Source of the DNA: Pseudomonas wadenswilerensis
GTDB lineage: Bacteria; Pseudomonadota; Gammaproteobacteria; Pseudomonadales; Pseudomonadaceae
Length of the DNA: 64,000 nucleotides
Direction of reading: 5' to 3'
NCBI RefSeq assembly: GCF_900497695.1
Contig: NZ_UIDD01000008.1
Location: 431,267-495,266, forward strand
Shown here: one piece after another, positions 1 through 7,667 of the stretch
Position numbering within the stretch: position 1 is the stretch's first letter
Layout: every line of letters begins with the position of its first letter
Position numbers and translations under genes: made by a program
The notes under the pieces: generated by a model
What the model saw: the letters and a program-made list of their open reading frames with translations, nothing else
Databases searched by the model: none
What the model was told of the DNA's origin: nothing

Positions 1-21
1 AGGCAAAACCTGATGTGCTGA

Positions 22-62
22 ATGTACTGGCTTCATCGCGGGTCAAGCCCGCTCCTACAGTG
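22..62. repeat. REP element (GCGGG-type)
   Basis: Contains a TCATCGCGGGTCAAGCCCGCTCC-like core, the typical Pseudomonas REP palindrome with an asymmetric TCC(C/T)AC tail. It lies outside any gene at the left edge of the window. Confidence 0.75.
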
Positions 63-168
63 TTGAGTGGGTACATATATTGCTGGTTGTGTGTACTTGA
101 GTAGCGTTCAAGTGGATACATGTTTCCTGTCTCGTTACCTGATTTCTCAATTTTCTCCCCCTGGCGTT

Positions 169-182
169 TGACCAGTTGGTCA
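169..182. promoter_or_regulatory. Inverted repeat TGACCA-GT-TGGTCA
   Basis: Perfect 6-bp arms around a 2-bp spacer in the 448-bp gene-free region before the NCS1 permease. GntR/FadR-like regulators often use TGGTC/GACCA half-sites, so this may be an operator. Whether it serves the permease or a gene left of the window cannot be seen. Confidence 0.35.
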
Positions 183-325
183 GCTTAATCAGCCTTTCAG
201 CAACCCCGCAGAAAAAAATTACCAGATAAAAATCAAATGGATAACTGCCTGCAACGCGGCCGGCAGGTTCGCCGCTACCTGCCATCTGGCACACATATTG
301 TTCGTCGAAAATCGTTAGACAAAAA

Positions 326-347
326 TTGTATGCAATATTTGTATGCA
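326..347. promoter_or_regulatory. Two direct TTGTATGCA repeats, probable operator
   Basis: TTGTATGCA occurs at 326-334 and again at 339-347, 13 bp apart, about 100 bp before the permease start. The first copy sits in the imperfect palindrome ATTGTATGCAAT. TTGTAT(A/G)CAA-like sites are typical of GntR-FCD regulators of catabolic genes; the cognate regulator is not in the window. Confidence 0.45.
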
Positions 348-448
348 TCGGCGCAGGGCAGCGCCAACACTGCGGTCCCACTCTTCAAATCCAACAATAA
401 TTCGCTGCAGCACCTGCATTCAGGCGCTGCAGAAGGAGCCCGGGGAAC

Positions 449-1966
449 ATGCAATTGGATACTTCCAACCCGCTGCAAACCTCCTACCTGCCACCGCAGG
501 CCGCGCCGGTCGAGCAGGGGGCCCTGAGCCCCCGGCTGCACAACGCCGACCTTGCGCCGACCAAGGCTGAAGGCCGGCGCTGGGGCGGTTACAGCATTTT
601 TGCCTTGTGGACCAACGATGTGCACAACATCGCCAACTATTCCTTCGCCATGGGCCTGTTCGCCCTCGGCCTGTCCGGCTGGCAGATGCTCGCGGCGTTG
701 AGCATCGGTGCCGTGCTGGTGTACTTCTTCATGAACCTCTCGGGCTACATGGGGCAGAAAACCGGGGTGCCGTTCCCGGTGATCAGCCGCATGAGTTTCG
801 GCATCTACGGTGCGCAGTTGCCGGCCATCATCCGCGCGGTGATCGCCATCGCCTGGTTCGGCATCCAGACCTACCTGGCCTCGGTGGTGTTGCGGGTGCT
901 GCTGGTGGCGGTGTCGCCCGACCTGGCACGCTTCGACCATGACGCGATCCTCGGCCTGTCCAGCCTCGGCTGGGCGAGTTTTATCGCCATCTGGCTGGTG
1001 CAGCTGGTGATCCTCACCTTCGGCATGGAGATGGTGCGCAAGTACGAATCTTTCGCCGGGCCGGTGATTCTTTCCACCGTGCTGATCCTGGCGGTGTGGA
1101 TGTACCTGCGGGTCGACGGCCAGCTGGCCTGGTCGGTCGGCGAACCGCTGACCGGGTGGGCGATGTGGACCCAGGTGTTTGCCGGTGGCGCGCTGTGGCT
1201 GGCGATCTACGGCACGCTGATCCTCAACTTCTGCGACTTCGCCCGTTCGGCGCCGTGCCGCAAGACCATCCGCATCGGTAACTTCTGGGGCCTGCCGGTG
1301 AATATCCTGGTGTTTGCGGTGATCAGCTTCGTGCTGGCCGGGGCGCAGTTCAGCATCGATGGCCGGGTGATCGACAGCCCGACCCAGATCGTTGCCGCGA
1401 TCCCCGACAAGACCTTCCTGGTGCTCGGTTGCCTGGCCTTTCTGATCGTCACCGTGGCGGTGAACATCATGGCCAATTTCGTTGCGCCTGCGTTCGTGTT
1501 GTCGAGCCTGGCGCCGAGCCGCCTGAACTTTCGCCGCGCAGGATTGATCAGCGCCACCCTGGCGGTGCTGATCCTGCCCTGGAACCTCTACAACAGCCCG
1601 CTGGTGATCGTTTACTTCCTCTCCGGCCTGGGCGCGCTGCTGGGGCCGCTGTACGGGATCATCATGGTCGACTACTGGTTGATCCGCAAAGCCCAGGTGC
1701 ATGTGCCCGACCTCTACAGCGAAGCGGCCAGCGGCACCTACCACTACACCCGCGGGGTCAACTACAAGGCGGTGGCCGCCCTGGTGCCCTCGGCCATTGC
1801 CGCCGTGGTGCTGTCGCTGGTGCCGGCCTTCAGCGCCCTGACGCCGTTCTCCTGGTTCTTCGGCGCCGCCATTGCCGGCGGCGTGTACTACCTGATCTCC
1901 GATCGCAACAAACACTACGTGGACTGTTCCGGCGAGCACTTTGCCGTCGACAGCGCCCAGCACTGA
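449..1966 (+). CDS. NCS1-family nucleobase/hydantoin/allantoin permease
   Basis: A 505-aa inner-membrane importer of the nucleobase:cation symporter-1 family. The N-terminal NADLAPTKAEGRRWGGY stretch followed by FALWTNDVHNIANYSFAMG is the NCS1 signature, then about 12 hydrophobic segments to residue ~480. The ATG is preceded by AAGGAG at 432-437. The racemase-like gene starts 22 bp downstream, pointing to hydantoin or allantoin as substrate rather than cytosine or thiamine. The hydrolase genes expected for such a pathway are not in the window and may lie to the left. Substrate is inferred from the neighbour only. Confidence 0.88.
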   Translation: MQLDTSNPLQTSYLPPQAAPVEQGALSPRLHNADLAPTKAEGRRWGGYSIFALWTNDVHNIANYSFAMGLFALGLSGWQMLAALSIGAVLVYFFMNLSGYMGQKTGVPFPVISRMSFGIYGAQLPAIIRAVIAIAWFGIQTYLASVVLRVLLVAVSPDLARFDHDAILGLSSLGWASFIAIWLVQLVILTFGMEMVRKYESFAGPVILSTVLILAVWMYLRVDGQLAWSVGEPLTGWAMWTQVFAGGALWLAIYGTLILNFCDFARSAPCRKTIRIGNFWGLPVNILVFAVISFVLAGAQFSIDGRVIDSPTQIVAAIPDKTFLVLGCLAFLIVTVAVNIMANFVAPAFVLSSLAPSRLNFRRAGLISATLAVLILPWNLYNSPLVIVYFLSGLGALLGPLYGIIMVDYWLIRKAQVHVPDLYSEAASGTYHYTRGVNYKAVAALVPSAIAAVVLSLVPAFSALTPFSWFFGAAIAGGVYYLISDRNKHYVDCSGEHFAVDSAQH

Positions 1967-1988
1967 GCTCTGCACAAGGAATACCGCA

Positions 1989-2717
1989 ATGAGAATTTTG
2001 GTCGTAAACGTCAACACCACGGTGTCGATCACCGACGCCATCGCCCGCCAGGCGCGCAGCGTGGCTTCGCCAGGCACCGAGATCGTCGGCCTGACCCCGC
2101 GCTTTGGCGCAGAATCGGTGGAGGGTAATTTCGAGAGTTACCTGGCGGCAGTGGCGGTGATGGAGCGGGTGCTCAGTTATGACCAGCCGTTCGATGCGGT
2201 GATCCAGGCCGGGTACGGCGAGCACGGGCGCGAAGGCTTGCAGGAGTTGCTCAATGTGCCGGTGGTGGACATCACCGAGGCGGCGGCCAGCCTCGCCATG
2301 TTGCTGGGCCATCGCTATTCGGTGGTGACCACCCTGGATCGCACCGTGCCGCTGATCGAAGACCGCCTGAAACTGGCCGGGCTGGACAGCCGTTGCGCTT
2401 CGGTGCGTGCCAGTGGCCTGGCGGTGCTGGAGCTGGAAGAAGACCCGGAGCGGGCCATCGAGTCAGTGGTGCGTGAAGCCGAGGAGGCCGTGCAGTTCGA
2501 CAAGGCCGAGGTCATTTGCCTGGGCTGTGGCGGCATGGTCGGGCTGGAGGAACGGATCCAGGCGCGCACCGGGGTGCCGGTGGTGGACGGGGTGACGGCG
2601 GCGGTGGCGTTGGCGGAGTCGTTGGTGCGCTTGAAGTTGAGTACGTCGAAGGTGCGCACTTATGCGCCGCCGCGGCAGAAGCAGATTCTGGGGTGGCCTC
2701 GGGCGTTGTTGGGGTGA
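1989..2717 (+). CDS. Asp/Glu/hydantoin racemase family protein, first Cys missing
   Basis: A 242-aa cytosolic protein opening with MRILVVNVNTT, the hydantoin/allantoin racemase signature. Family enzymes use two cysteines as acid/base pair. The second is present (C180 in ICLGCGGM), but at the first site the usual A-C-(F/Y)-G is A-G-Y-G (Gly75). It may therefore not racemise by the two-Cys mechanism, or may belong to a Dcg1-like subgroup. It is co-transcribed with the NCS1 permease. ATG 1989 was chosen over an in-frame upstream start inside the permease gene because the family begins at this motif. Confidence 0.82.
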   Translation: MRILVVNVNTTVSITDAIARQARSVASPGTEIVGLTPRFGAESVEGNFESYLAAVAVMERVLSYDQPFDAVIQAGYGEHGREGLQELLNVPVVDITEAAASLAMLLGHRYSVVTTLDRTVPLIEDRLKLAGLDSRCASVRASGLAVLELEEDPERAIESVVREAEEAVQFDKAEVICLGCGGMVGLEERIQARTGVPVVDGVTAAVALAESLVRLKLSTSKVRTYAPPRQKQILGWPRALLG

Positions 2718-2737
2718 ATTGACTTTGCCGTCCGCGG

Positions 2738-2838
2738 CGGCCTTATCGCCGGCAAGGCCGGCTCCCACAGAGGCTGGCGTCATGGGGACTCTGTGGGAGC
2801 TGGCCTTGCCAGCGATCGACCGCGCAGCGGTCGGCTTT
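2738..2838. repeat. REP pair (inverted, BIME-like)
   Basis: Two facing REP cores, GCCGGCAAGGCCGGCTCCCAC and GTGGGAGCTGGCCTTGCCAGC, separated by about 25 bp between convergent genes. The pair can form a long hairpin and may act as a shared terminator. Confidence 0.85.
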
Positions 2839-2843
2839 TTCAT

Positions 2844-3260
2844 TCAGCGGTGTTTGTGCTTACGCTTGTGCTTGTGTTTATGCCCACCGGAATCGTGACG
2901 GTTATCGTCGGCGATGTTGTTGCCCAGGGCACCACCGGCCGCGCCACCCAGGCCGGCGCCGATGGTCGAGCCGGTACGACCGCCGAGCTGGTTGCCGATC
3001 ACCGAGCCACCCGCCGACCCCAGGCCGCCGCCAATCGCGGCCTCGGTACGGTTGCCCTTGCGCGCACCGACGGCGCTGCCAGCTGCGCCGCCAACACCCG
3101 CGCCAATGGCTGCACCAGTGCTGCCGCCGATCTGCTGACCGACCACGTTACCCAACGCCCCGCCGAGGCCACCGCCAATGGCGGCAGTACCATCCCCGGC
3201 AGCCATGGCGCCCTGGGAGAGCAGGATACCCAGCGTCAATGCAGGTAATGAGATACGCAT
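2844..3260 (-). CDS. Glycine-zipper secreted/outer membrane protein
   Basis: A 138-aa protein with an N-terminal signal peptide (MRISLPALTLGILLSQGAMA) and then alternating GxxxG-rich glycine-zipper segments (for example GAAIGAGVGGAAGSAVGA) to residue ~120. The tail is short and His/Lys-rich (HKHKHKRKHKHR). Glycine-zipper helices insert into or associate with membranes, so an envelope location is likely. The His/Lys tail could bind metal or polyanions (inference). The start at 3260 is preferred because the signal peptide begins there; a longer reading would overlap the upstream lipoprotein gene. Confidence 0.75.
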   Translation of the reverse strand: MRISLPALTLGILLSQGAMAAGDGTAAIGGGLGGALGNVVGQQIGGSTGAAIGAGVGGAAGSAVGARKGNRTEAAIGGGLGSAGGSVIGNQLGGRTGSTIGAGLGGAAGGALGNNIADDNRHDSGGHKHKHKRKHKHR

Positions 3261-3307
3261 GTTGTTAGCCTCAAGAAATACGGGGGTTAGGGGAGCAGCA
3301 GGGTAAA

Positions 3308-3553
3308 TCAATCGTCATCATCATCGTCGTCACGGTCGCGACGGCGGTCGTGGTCGTAGTTGCGGTAGCGGTCGTCATCGCGGTAGCGCTTGTACTTGCG
3401 ATGGTCGTGATCGTCGCGGTCATCCCAGTCGCGGGAGTAACGATGGTCACGGTCGCCACGGCGGTAATCGTCGCGGTCGTAATCGTGGTAGTAGCAGCCA
3501 GAGGCGGCCAGTACGCTGGCGATCACGGCGATTTGCGTCAGCTGTTTCAGCAC
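3308..3553 (-). CDS. Small lipoprotein with Asp/Arg/Tyr/His-rich tail
   Basis: An 81-aa protein with a clean lipobox (VLAASGC, Cys20). After the lipid anchor almost every residue is D, R, Y, H or K, ending in a run of seven Asp. This gives a highly charged, probably disordered chain anchored in the envelope. It lies 47 bp upstream of the glycine-zipper gene on the same strand, so the two may be co-expressed. No enzymatic domain is visible. Short low-complexity lipoproteins of this kind are common but uncharacterised in Pseudomonas. Confidence 0.68.
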   Translation of the reverse strand: MLKQLTQIAVIASVLAASGCYYHDYDRDDYRRGDRDHRYSRDWDDRDDHDHRKYKRYRDDDRYRNYDHDRRRDRDDDDDDD

Positions 3554-3649
3554 TGAGGGTCCTTGATCCGCAGAGCGGTAGGGAAGGTATTAGCTCAGAC
3601 TGTGTTTCCGGGATTTTGTTTCCGGATGGGCGTTGTAATTTGCGGCAAC

Positions 3650-3673
3650 AAAAAAGGCCCACCGGAGTGGGCC
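3650..3673 (-). terminator. Intrinsic terminator, minus strand, no obvious gene behind it
   Basis: The perfect stem GGCCCAC/GTGGGCC (3656-3673) with loop CGGA is followed on the minus strand by six T. It lies upstream of the lipoprotein start at 3553, so it would stop minus-strand RNA arising from about 3670-3803, where no ORF exists. It may end a small RNA or act as a leader attenuator for the lipoprotein gene. Confidence 0.6.
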
Positions 3674-3744
3674 AAACGTTCTGAAGGGAGGACGCTCAGG
3701 ATAAAACCTGGCCGGTTAAGCCGTCGTTAAGGGCGGGCAGGGTC

Positions 3745-3750
3745 TATAAT
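3745..3750 (+). promoter_or_regulatory. Candidate -10 box (TATAAT) of the histidine kinase gene
   Basis: A consensus TATAAT followed by a T-run lies 54 bp before the kinase start. No good -35 hexamer is seen at the proper spacing. Confidence 0.35.
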
Positions 3751-3803
3751 TTTTTCGATTTACCCGTCTTGCCTACCACATCCTGCCCCGGGTCGGTGCC
3801 GCC

Positions 3804-4973
3804 ATGCCTGCAGAGAATGAGCCGCTTCCTGCGTCGCAGATCCTCTTCGACGATGCTGATTGCGGTTTATTGCTGACCGCCGAAAACGGTCAGATCGAGC
3901 GGGTCAACCTGACCTTCTGCCGCTGGATCGGCTATCACCGCGACGAACTGCTGGGCCGCCCCATTCAAAGCCTGATGAGCCTGGATGCGCGCACCTTTCA
4001 CCAGGCCTACTGGCTGCCGCTGCTGCAAATCCAGGGCTCGGTGGTCGATGTCAAATTCGACCTGATGCACCATGATGGCTACACCTTGCCGATGATGCTC
4101 AGCGCCATCAGTTGCGAGCACGACAGTGGCGTCTTTCATGAACTGGCGCTGTTCAGGGCCGAAGGCCGCCCGCGCTACGAGCGGGCGCTGCTCAACGCGC
4201 GCATGCTTGCCGAACAGCACCTGGCCAAACACCTGAAAACCCGGCGTGCCCTGGACATCGCCCAGGGCAAGTTGCGCGTCATTCATGCCGCGACCGAGAA
4301 CCGCGCGTTGTTTGCCGAGCAAATGGTCGGCATCGTCAGCCACGACCTGCGCAACCCCCTGGCGGCGATCAAGATGGCAGCAGACCTGCTCGGGCGTGGC
4401 CTGCTGGATGCCAAGCAGACCCAGGTGCTGGGCCATATCACCCATTCGGCGGACCGGGCGCAACGGTTGGTGGCTGATTTGCTCGATTTCACCCTGGTGC
4501 AGGTCGGGCGCGGTATCGCCGTGAGCGTGCAGCCCGTGCGCCTGCACGCGCTGATCGGCCAGTGCCTGGAAGAACTACGCCTGGTGTTTCCCGGCCATCG
4601 GCTGATTCATCAGGCGCTGGGTGACGGCGAGTTCATCGCCGACAGTGATCGGCTCTACCAGTTGGTCGGCAACCTGGTGGCCAACGCCATGGCCTACGGC
4701 GCGCCGGGCAGCGAGGTCAGTGTCAGTTCGAGCTTCGAGGACGACCGGGTGGTGCTGTCGGTGCACAACCACGGCACGCCGATTCCGCCGGAGCTGCTGG
4801 ATAACCTGTTCGAGCCGATGATCCGCGGCAGCCATGACAATGCCGAGCTGCGCAGCGTCGGCCTGGGGCTGTTCATCGTGCGCGAGATCGTCCGTGCCCA
4901 TGGTGGCGAGGTGGTGGTCAGTTCATCCGCGCAGGCGGGCACCACCTTTACCGTGACGTTTCCGCGAAGTTGA
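3804..4973 (+). CDS. PAS-domain sensor histidine kinase (soluble)
   Basis: A 389-aa kinase without membrane segments. An N-terminal PAS domain (~residues 10-120; NLTFCRWIGYHRDELLGRPI) is followed by a coiled linker and a HisKA box with His180 (VGIVSHDLRNPLAAIK). The HATPase domain has the N box NLVANAMAYG and the G box GLGLFIVREI. No receiver or output domain is fused and no response regulator is adjacent, so it is an orphan kinase with an unknown partner. The signal is probably cytosolic. A hairpin terminator follows the stop, so the gene is likely monocistronic. Confidence 0.9.
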   Translation: MPAENEPLPASQILFDDADCGLLLTAENGQIERVNLTFCRWIGYHRDELLGRPIQSLMSLDARTFHQAYWLPLLQIQGSVVDVKFDLMHHDGYTLPMMLSAISCEHDSGVFHELALFRAEGRPRYERALLNARMLAEQHLAKHLKTRRALDIAQGKLRVIHAATENRALFAEQMVGIVSHDLRNPLAAIKMAADLLGRGLLDAKQTQVLGHITHSADRAQRLVADLLDFTLVQVGRGIAVSVQPVRLHALIGQCLEELRLVFPGHRLIHQALGDGEFIADSDRLYQLVGNLVANAMAYGAPGSEVSVSSSFEDDRVVLSVHNHGTPIPPELLDNLFEPMIRGSHDNAELRSVGLGLFIVREIVRAHGGEVVVSSSAQAGTTFTVTFPRS

Positions 4974-5009
4974 CAGGCGCCCGCATCTGGGCCAAGTTGG
5001 CCGCCTTCA

Positions 5010-5039
5010 AGCCTGACCTCGGTCGGGCTTTTGTTTTTT
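5010..5039 (+). terminator. Rho-independent terminator after histidine kinase
   Basis: Stem AGCCTGACC/GGTCGGGCT (one G-T wobble) with a 2-nt gap, followed by TTTGTTTTTT. It sits 37 bp after the kinase stop and just before the next small gene. Confidence 0.75.
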
Positions 5040-5048
5040 CGGGCAGGG

Positions 5049-5243
5049 ATGTCGATCGTGAAGTTTCTCAAGAAAGCCGTGTGGTTTGTCCTGTGCATCA
5101 CCTCTGGCATTGTCATGGGCACCGGGCTGTTCCAGTTCGTCGGGCCTGGCGGCAACACCGACCTGGGCGCGATGCTGGTGATGATCGCGTTTTTCATGGG
5201 CTATTTTCTGCGCCCGCAACGAGCGGCGCGGGTGGTGCGCTGA
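5049..5243 (+). CDS. Small inner-membrane protein
   Basis: A 64-aa protein with two predicted membrane helices (FVLCITSGIVMGTGLFQFV and LGAMLVMIAFFMGYFL) joined by a Gly-rich loop and ending in an Arg-rich tail. It resembles other two-helix Pseudomonas hypothetical proteins. The start at ATG 5049 leaves out six residues of a longer reading that would run into the terminator. The HEAT-repeat gene begins 3 bp after its stop, so the two are probably translationally coupled. Confidence 0.62.
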   Translation: MSIVKFLKKAVWFVLCITSGIVMGTGLFQFVGPGGNTDLGAMLVMIAFFMGYFLRPQRAARVVR

Positions 5244-5246
5244 AGC

Positions 5247-6512
5247 ATGGACTGGAAAACCCTGGAAAACAGCCTGGTCGACTCGGCACGGGCCACCCTT
5301 GAGGCGCTGCTCGACGACGGTGTCGGGCCGCTGTATGGCGCGGCCTTTCATGCCAGCTACCGTGAAGAGGAACGGGTCATCGACCTGCCGTCGTTTGCGG
5401 CCAACAGCCTGGCGGCGCTGGATGAGGATCATCCCCGGCGCAAGCAGGAAGGCTTCTGGGGCGTGCAGTGGAACCCGGCGGACTGGCGTTGGGACTGGTT
5501 GCTGGACGATTACGCCAACGCTGCCCTCAGTGCCCTGGAGGCGCCGCTGCAAGCTTATGCCAATCGTGCCGGGCCGGATGCCTGGGCGGCGACCGAGCAG
5601 CGCTTTCTGAGGACGGTGGCGCGCGCCGCCAAGGCCCTGAACCGCATTTACGCTAAAGATCCACGGGTGGCCAAGGACTTCATTGTGTTTTTCCATGATG
5701 AATACGGCGGGCCGGAGCTGGCGGCCAGAAGCCTGTCGCCACGTCAGTTCCTGCACCATTTCCCCGAGCAGGATGCCACCGAGCAGGAGCGCCGGCGCGT
5801 TGCCGCGCTGGCAGACGACCAGCAGGTGAACTACTACCTGAGCTGCCTCTCGCGTCCTCAGCCTATTGACGGCGAGGAGGCCAGCCGCTGGCTGATTGCC
5901 CGTGGCGCCAGTGCAACGGCTGCGTTGGTGCACCTGCTGCAGAAGGGCCCGGAGCGCTGGCGGGCGGCGATGATCCTGGGCCTTGCCGGGGTGGCCGAGG
6001 CGGCGGCAATCGAAGCGTTGCGTCTGCAAGTGGTCAACGGCACAGAGCCGAGCACGCGCAGGTGGAGTGCCAACGCGTTGGGTTATCTGGGCGATTTTGA
6101 CTGGTTGCTGGCGCAGGCGGCAGATACCCAGCTGGCGGGCTTTTCGGTGGTTGGCTGCTGCGCCAGTCTCAGGGCGTTTCGCGATCAGGGTGCGCAGCCA
6201 GGGGTACTGGATTACCGTCCGCTTGAAACCCTGTTGCAGCGTTATCCGCAGTGCGCAGCGGACGCCGAGGAGACGATCAAACCGGGCTCCAGTTTTTGCA
6301 CCCTCAGCAACGGCGACATCGAGGAAGCAGTGCGCGGCCTGGCGTCTGAGCATGTCGCCATTCGCCGCCATGCCGCCTGCGTGCTCGACAACCGTCGGCT
6401 GGGCAAGCGCAAACTGGCACAGGCCCTGGCCGCGCTACGCGAATGCCTCAATGATGCTGACCCGAAGGTGGCCTACCTGGCTGGCTTGACCCTTGAGTCG
6501 CTGCAACGCTGA
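5247..6512 (+). CDS. DUF4303-like N-terminus plus HEAT repeats
   Basis: A 421-aa soluble protein. Residues 1-180 resemble the DUF4303 fold (an N-terminal ALLDDGVGPLYGAAFHASY stretch, then FWGVQWNPADWRWDWLLDDY). Residues ~220-421 are helical repeats rich in Ala/Leu (ATAALVHLLQKGPERWRAAM, HVAIRRHAACVLDNRRLGKR), typical of HEAT/PBS repeats used for protein binding. There are no catalytic motifs. DUF4303/SUKH-type proteins are sometimes immunity proteins, but no toxin gene is adjacent, so a scaffold role is equally likely. It is coupled to the small membrane protein upstream. Confidence 0.7.
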   Translation: MDWKTLENSLVDSARATLEALLDDGVGPLYGAAFHASYREEERVIDLPSFAANSLAALDEDHPRRKQEGFWGVQWNPADWRWDWLLDDYANAALSALEAPLQAYANRAGPDAWAATEQRFLRTVARAAKALNRIYAKDPRVAKDFIVFFHDEYGGPELAARSLSPRQFLHHFPEQDATEQERRRVAALADDQQVNYYLSCLSRPQPIDGEEASRWLIARGASATAALVHLLQKGPERWRAAMILGLAGVAEAAAIEALRLQVVNGTEPSTRRWSANALGYLGDFDWLLAQAADTQLAGFSVVGCCASLRAFRDQGAQPGVLDYRPLETLLQRYPQCAADAEETIKPGSSFCTLSNGDIEEAVRGLASEHVAIRRHAACVLDNRRLGKRKLAQALAALRECLNDADPKVAYLAGLTLESLQR

Positions 6513-6559
6513 GGCGAGCAACCTGCCTTTGTCTTGGCAGCCACTGGTCCAGCGGACAC

Positions 6560-7230
6560 AGCTCCACTGTGGGAGCTGGCTTTGCCAGCGATGAGGCCAG
6601 TGCAGGCGGCACACAAGGTGGTGTCTGGGTTGCGACCGCTTCGCGCTCGATCGCTGGCAAGTCCAGCTCCCACAGGTTCGGTGCATGCAGATCTATTGTG
6701 GGAGCTGGCTTTGCCAGCGATGAGGCCAGTGCAGCCGGCACATAAGGTGGTGTCTGGTTTACGACCGCTTCGCGCTCGATCGCTGGCAAGTCCAGCTCCC
6801 ACAGGTTCGGTGCATGCAGATCTATTGTGGGAGCTGGCTTTGCCAGCGATGAGGCCAGTGCAGCCGGCACATAAGGTGGTGTCTGGGTTGCGACCGCTTC
6901 GCGCTTGATCGCTGGCAAGTCCAGCTCCCACAAGTTCGGTGCATGCAGATCTATTGTGGGAGCTGGCTTTGCCAGCGATGAGGCCAGTGCAGCTGGCACA
7001 TAAGGTGGTGTCTGGTTTACGACCGCTTCGCGCTCGATCGCTGGCAAGTCCAGCTCCCACAGGTTCGGTGCATGCAGATCTATTGTGGGAGCTGGCTTTG
7101 CCAGCGATGAGGCCGATACAGCCAGCACATCAGCTGACGTCTGGATTACGATCCCTGGCAAGGCCAGCTCCCACAAGTCCGGCGTACACAGATCACTGTG
7201 GGAGCTGGCTTGCCAGCGATGAGGCCCGCC
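6560..7230. repeat. Tandem array of REP units, 129-bp period
   Basis: The string GGGAGCTGGCTTTGCCAGCG starts at 6571, 6700, 6829, 6958 and 7087, an exact 129-bp period; a diverged unit follows at 7200 (113 bp on). Each unit carries two opposed REP cores (GCTGGCTTTGCCAGC and GCTGGCAAGTCCAGC) joined by two linkers, one with GTGCATGCAGATCTATTG and one with a GGTGTCTGG segment. Because 129 is divisible by 3, long spurious ORFs run through both strands. The last unit reaches the 3-prime end of the membrane-protein gene at 7242. Confidence 0.95.
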
Positions 7231-7241
7231 CAGTCGACTCA

Positions 7242-7667
7242 TCAGCTGGCGCCTGCTCGCCTGGCGCCGCAAATACCCAACCATACAAAGGACAGCAACC
7301 AGACGTAATACCCATAGGTGTATCCGGTAACGGTGAACTGACCGTCCTCGTCATACAAACTCACCAATTGCCACTGCACCGACAACCCGGCCAGCAAGGC
7401 CAGCAGGGCATAGATCAGCCTGCGTCTGGCGCTGCGGGTCCGGTACGCCGCCAGGAACAATGGGTTCGCCAGCCAGGCGAAGTAGCCGAACAGCATGACC
7501 GGCAAGCCCAGAATGGAGGCCAGAAAGCCGGAGTTGGTGGTTTGGCTGTAGACCTCGTGCAGCCAGTTGTGCTCCTCGCTGTGCACTGCGGGTAGCACCA
7601 GGCTGAGCAGGTAGAGGGCCAGCCCCAGGTCTCGTGGCTCAAGCCGTCGCGGGCGCCATTTGATCAC
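7242..7667 (-). CDS. Four-helix inner-membrane protein of a two-component operon
   Basis: A 141-aa protein with hydrophobic segments near residues 14-28 (LGLALYLLSLVLPAV), 48-70, 84-102 and 118-135. It starts with GTG at 7667, overlapping the stop of the histidine kinase by 4 bp, so it is the third gene of that operon. It could be a target or accessory of the two-component system, but no known domain is recognised. The 3-prime end runs into the last unit of the REP array. Confidence 0.72.
   Translation of the reverse strand: MIKWRPRRLEPRDLGLALYLLSLVLPAVHSEEHNWLHEVYSQTTNSGFLASILGLPVMLFGYFAWLANPLFLAAYRTRSARRRLIYALLALLAGLSVQWQLVSLYDEDGQFTVTGYTYGYYVWLLSFVWLGICGARRAGAS

Noticed and set aside
275..2077. 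Long minus-strand reading frame opposite the NCS1 permease
   Set aside because: A high-GC shadow frame; composition is His/Gln/Arg/Ala-rich with no family features and the plus-strand gene is well supported.
3350..3556. 68-aa Val/Ala-rich plus-strand frame
   Set aside because: Complement of the Asp/Arg-rich lipoprotein gene; the lipobox and ribosome position support the minus strand.
6560..7230. Possible CRISPR array
   Set aside because: Repeats are 129 bp with conserved linkers, no unique spacers and no cas genes; they are tandem REP units.
6448..7284. Open frames of up to 278 aa through the 129-bp repeats on both strands
   Set aside because: They exist because the unit length is a multiple of three; the sequence is REP-derived and repeats NLWELDLPAIEREAV-like peptides.
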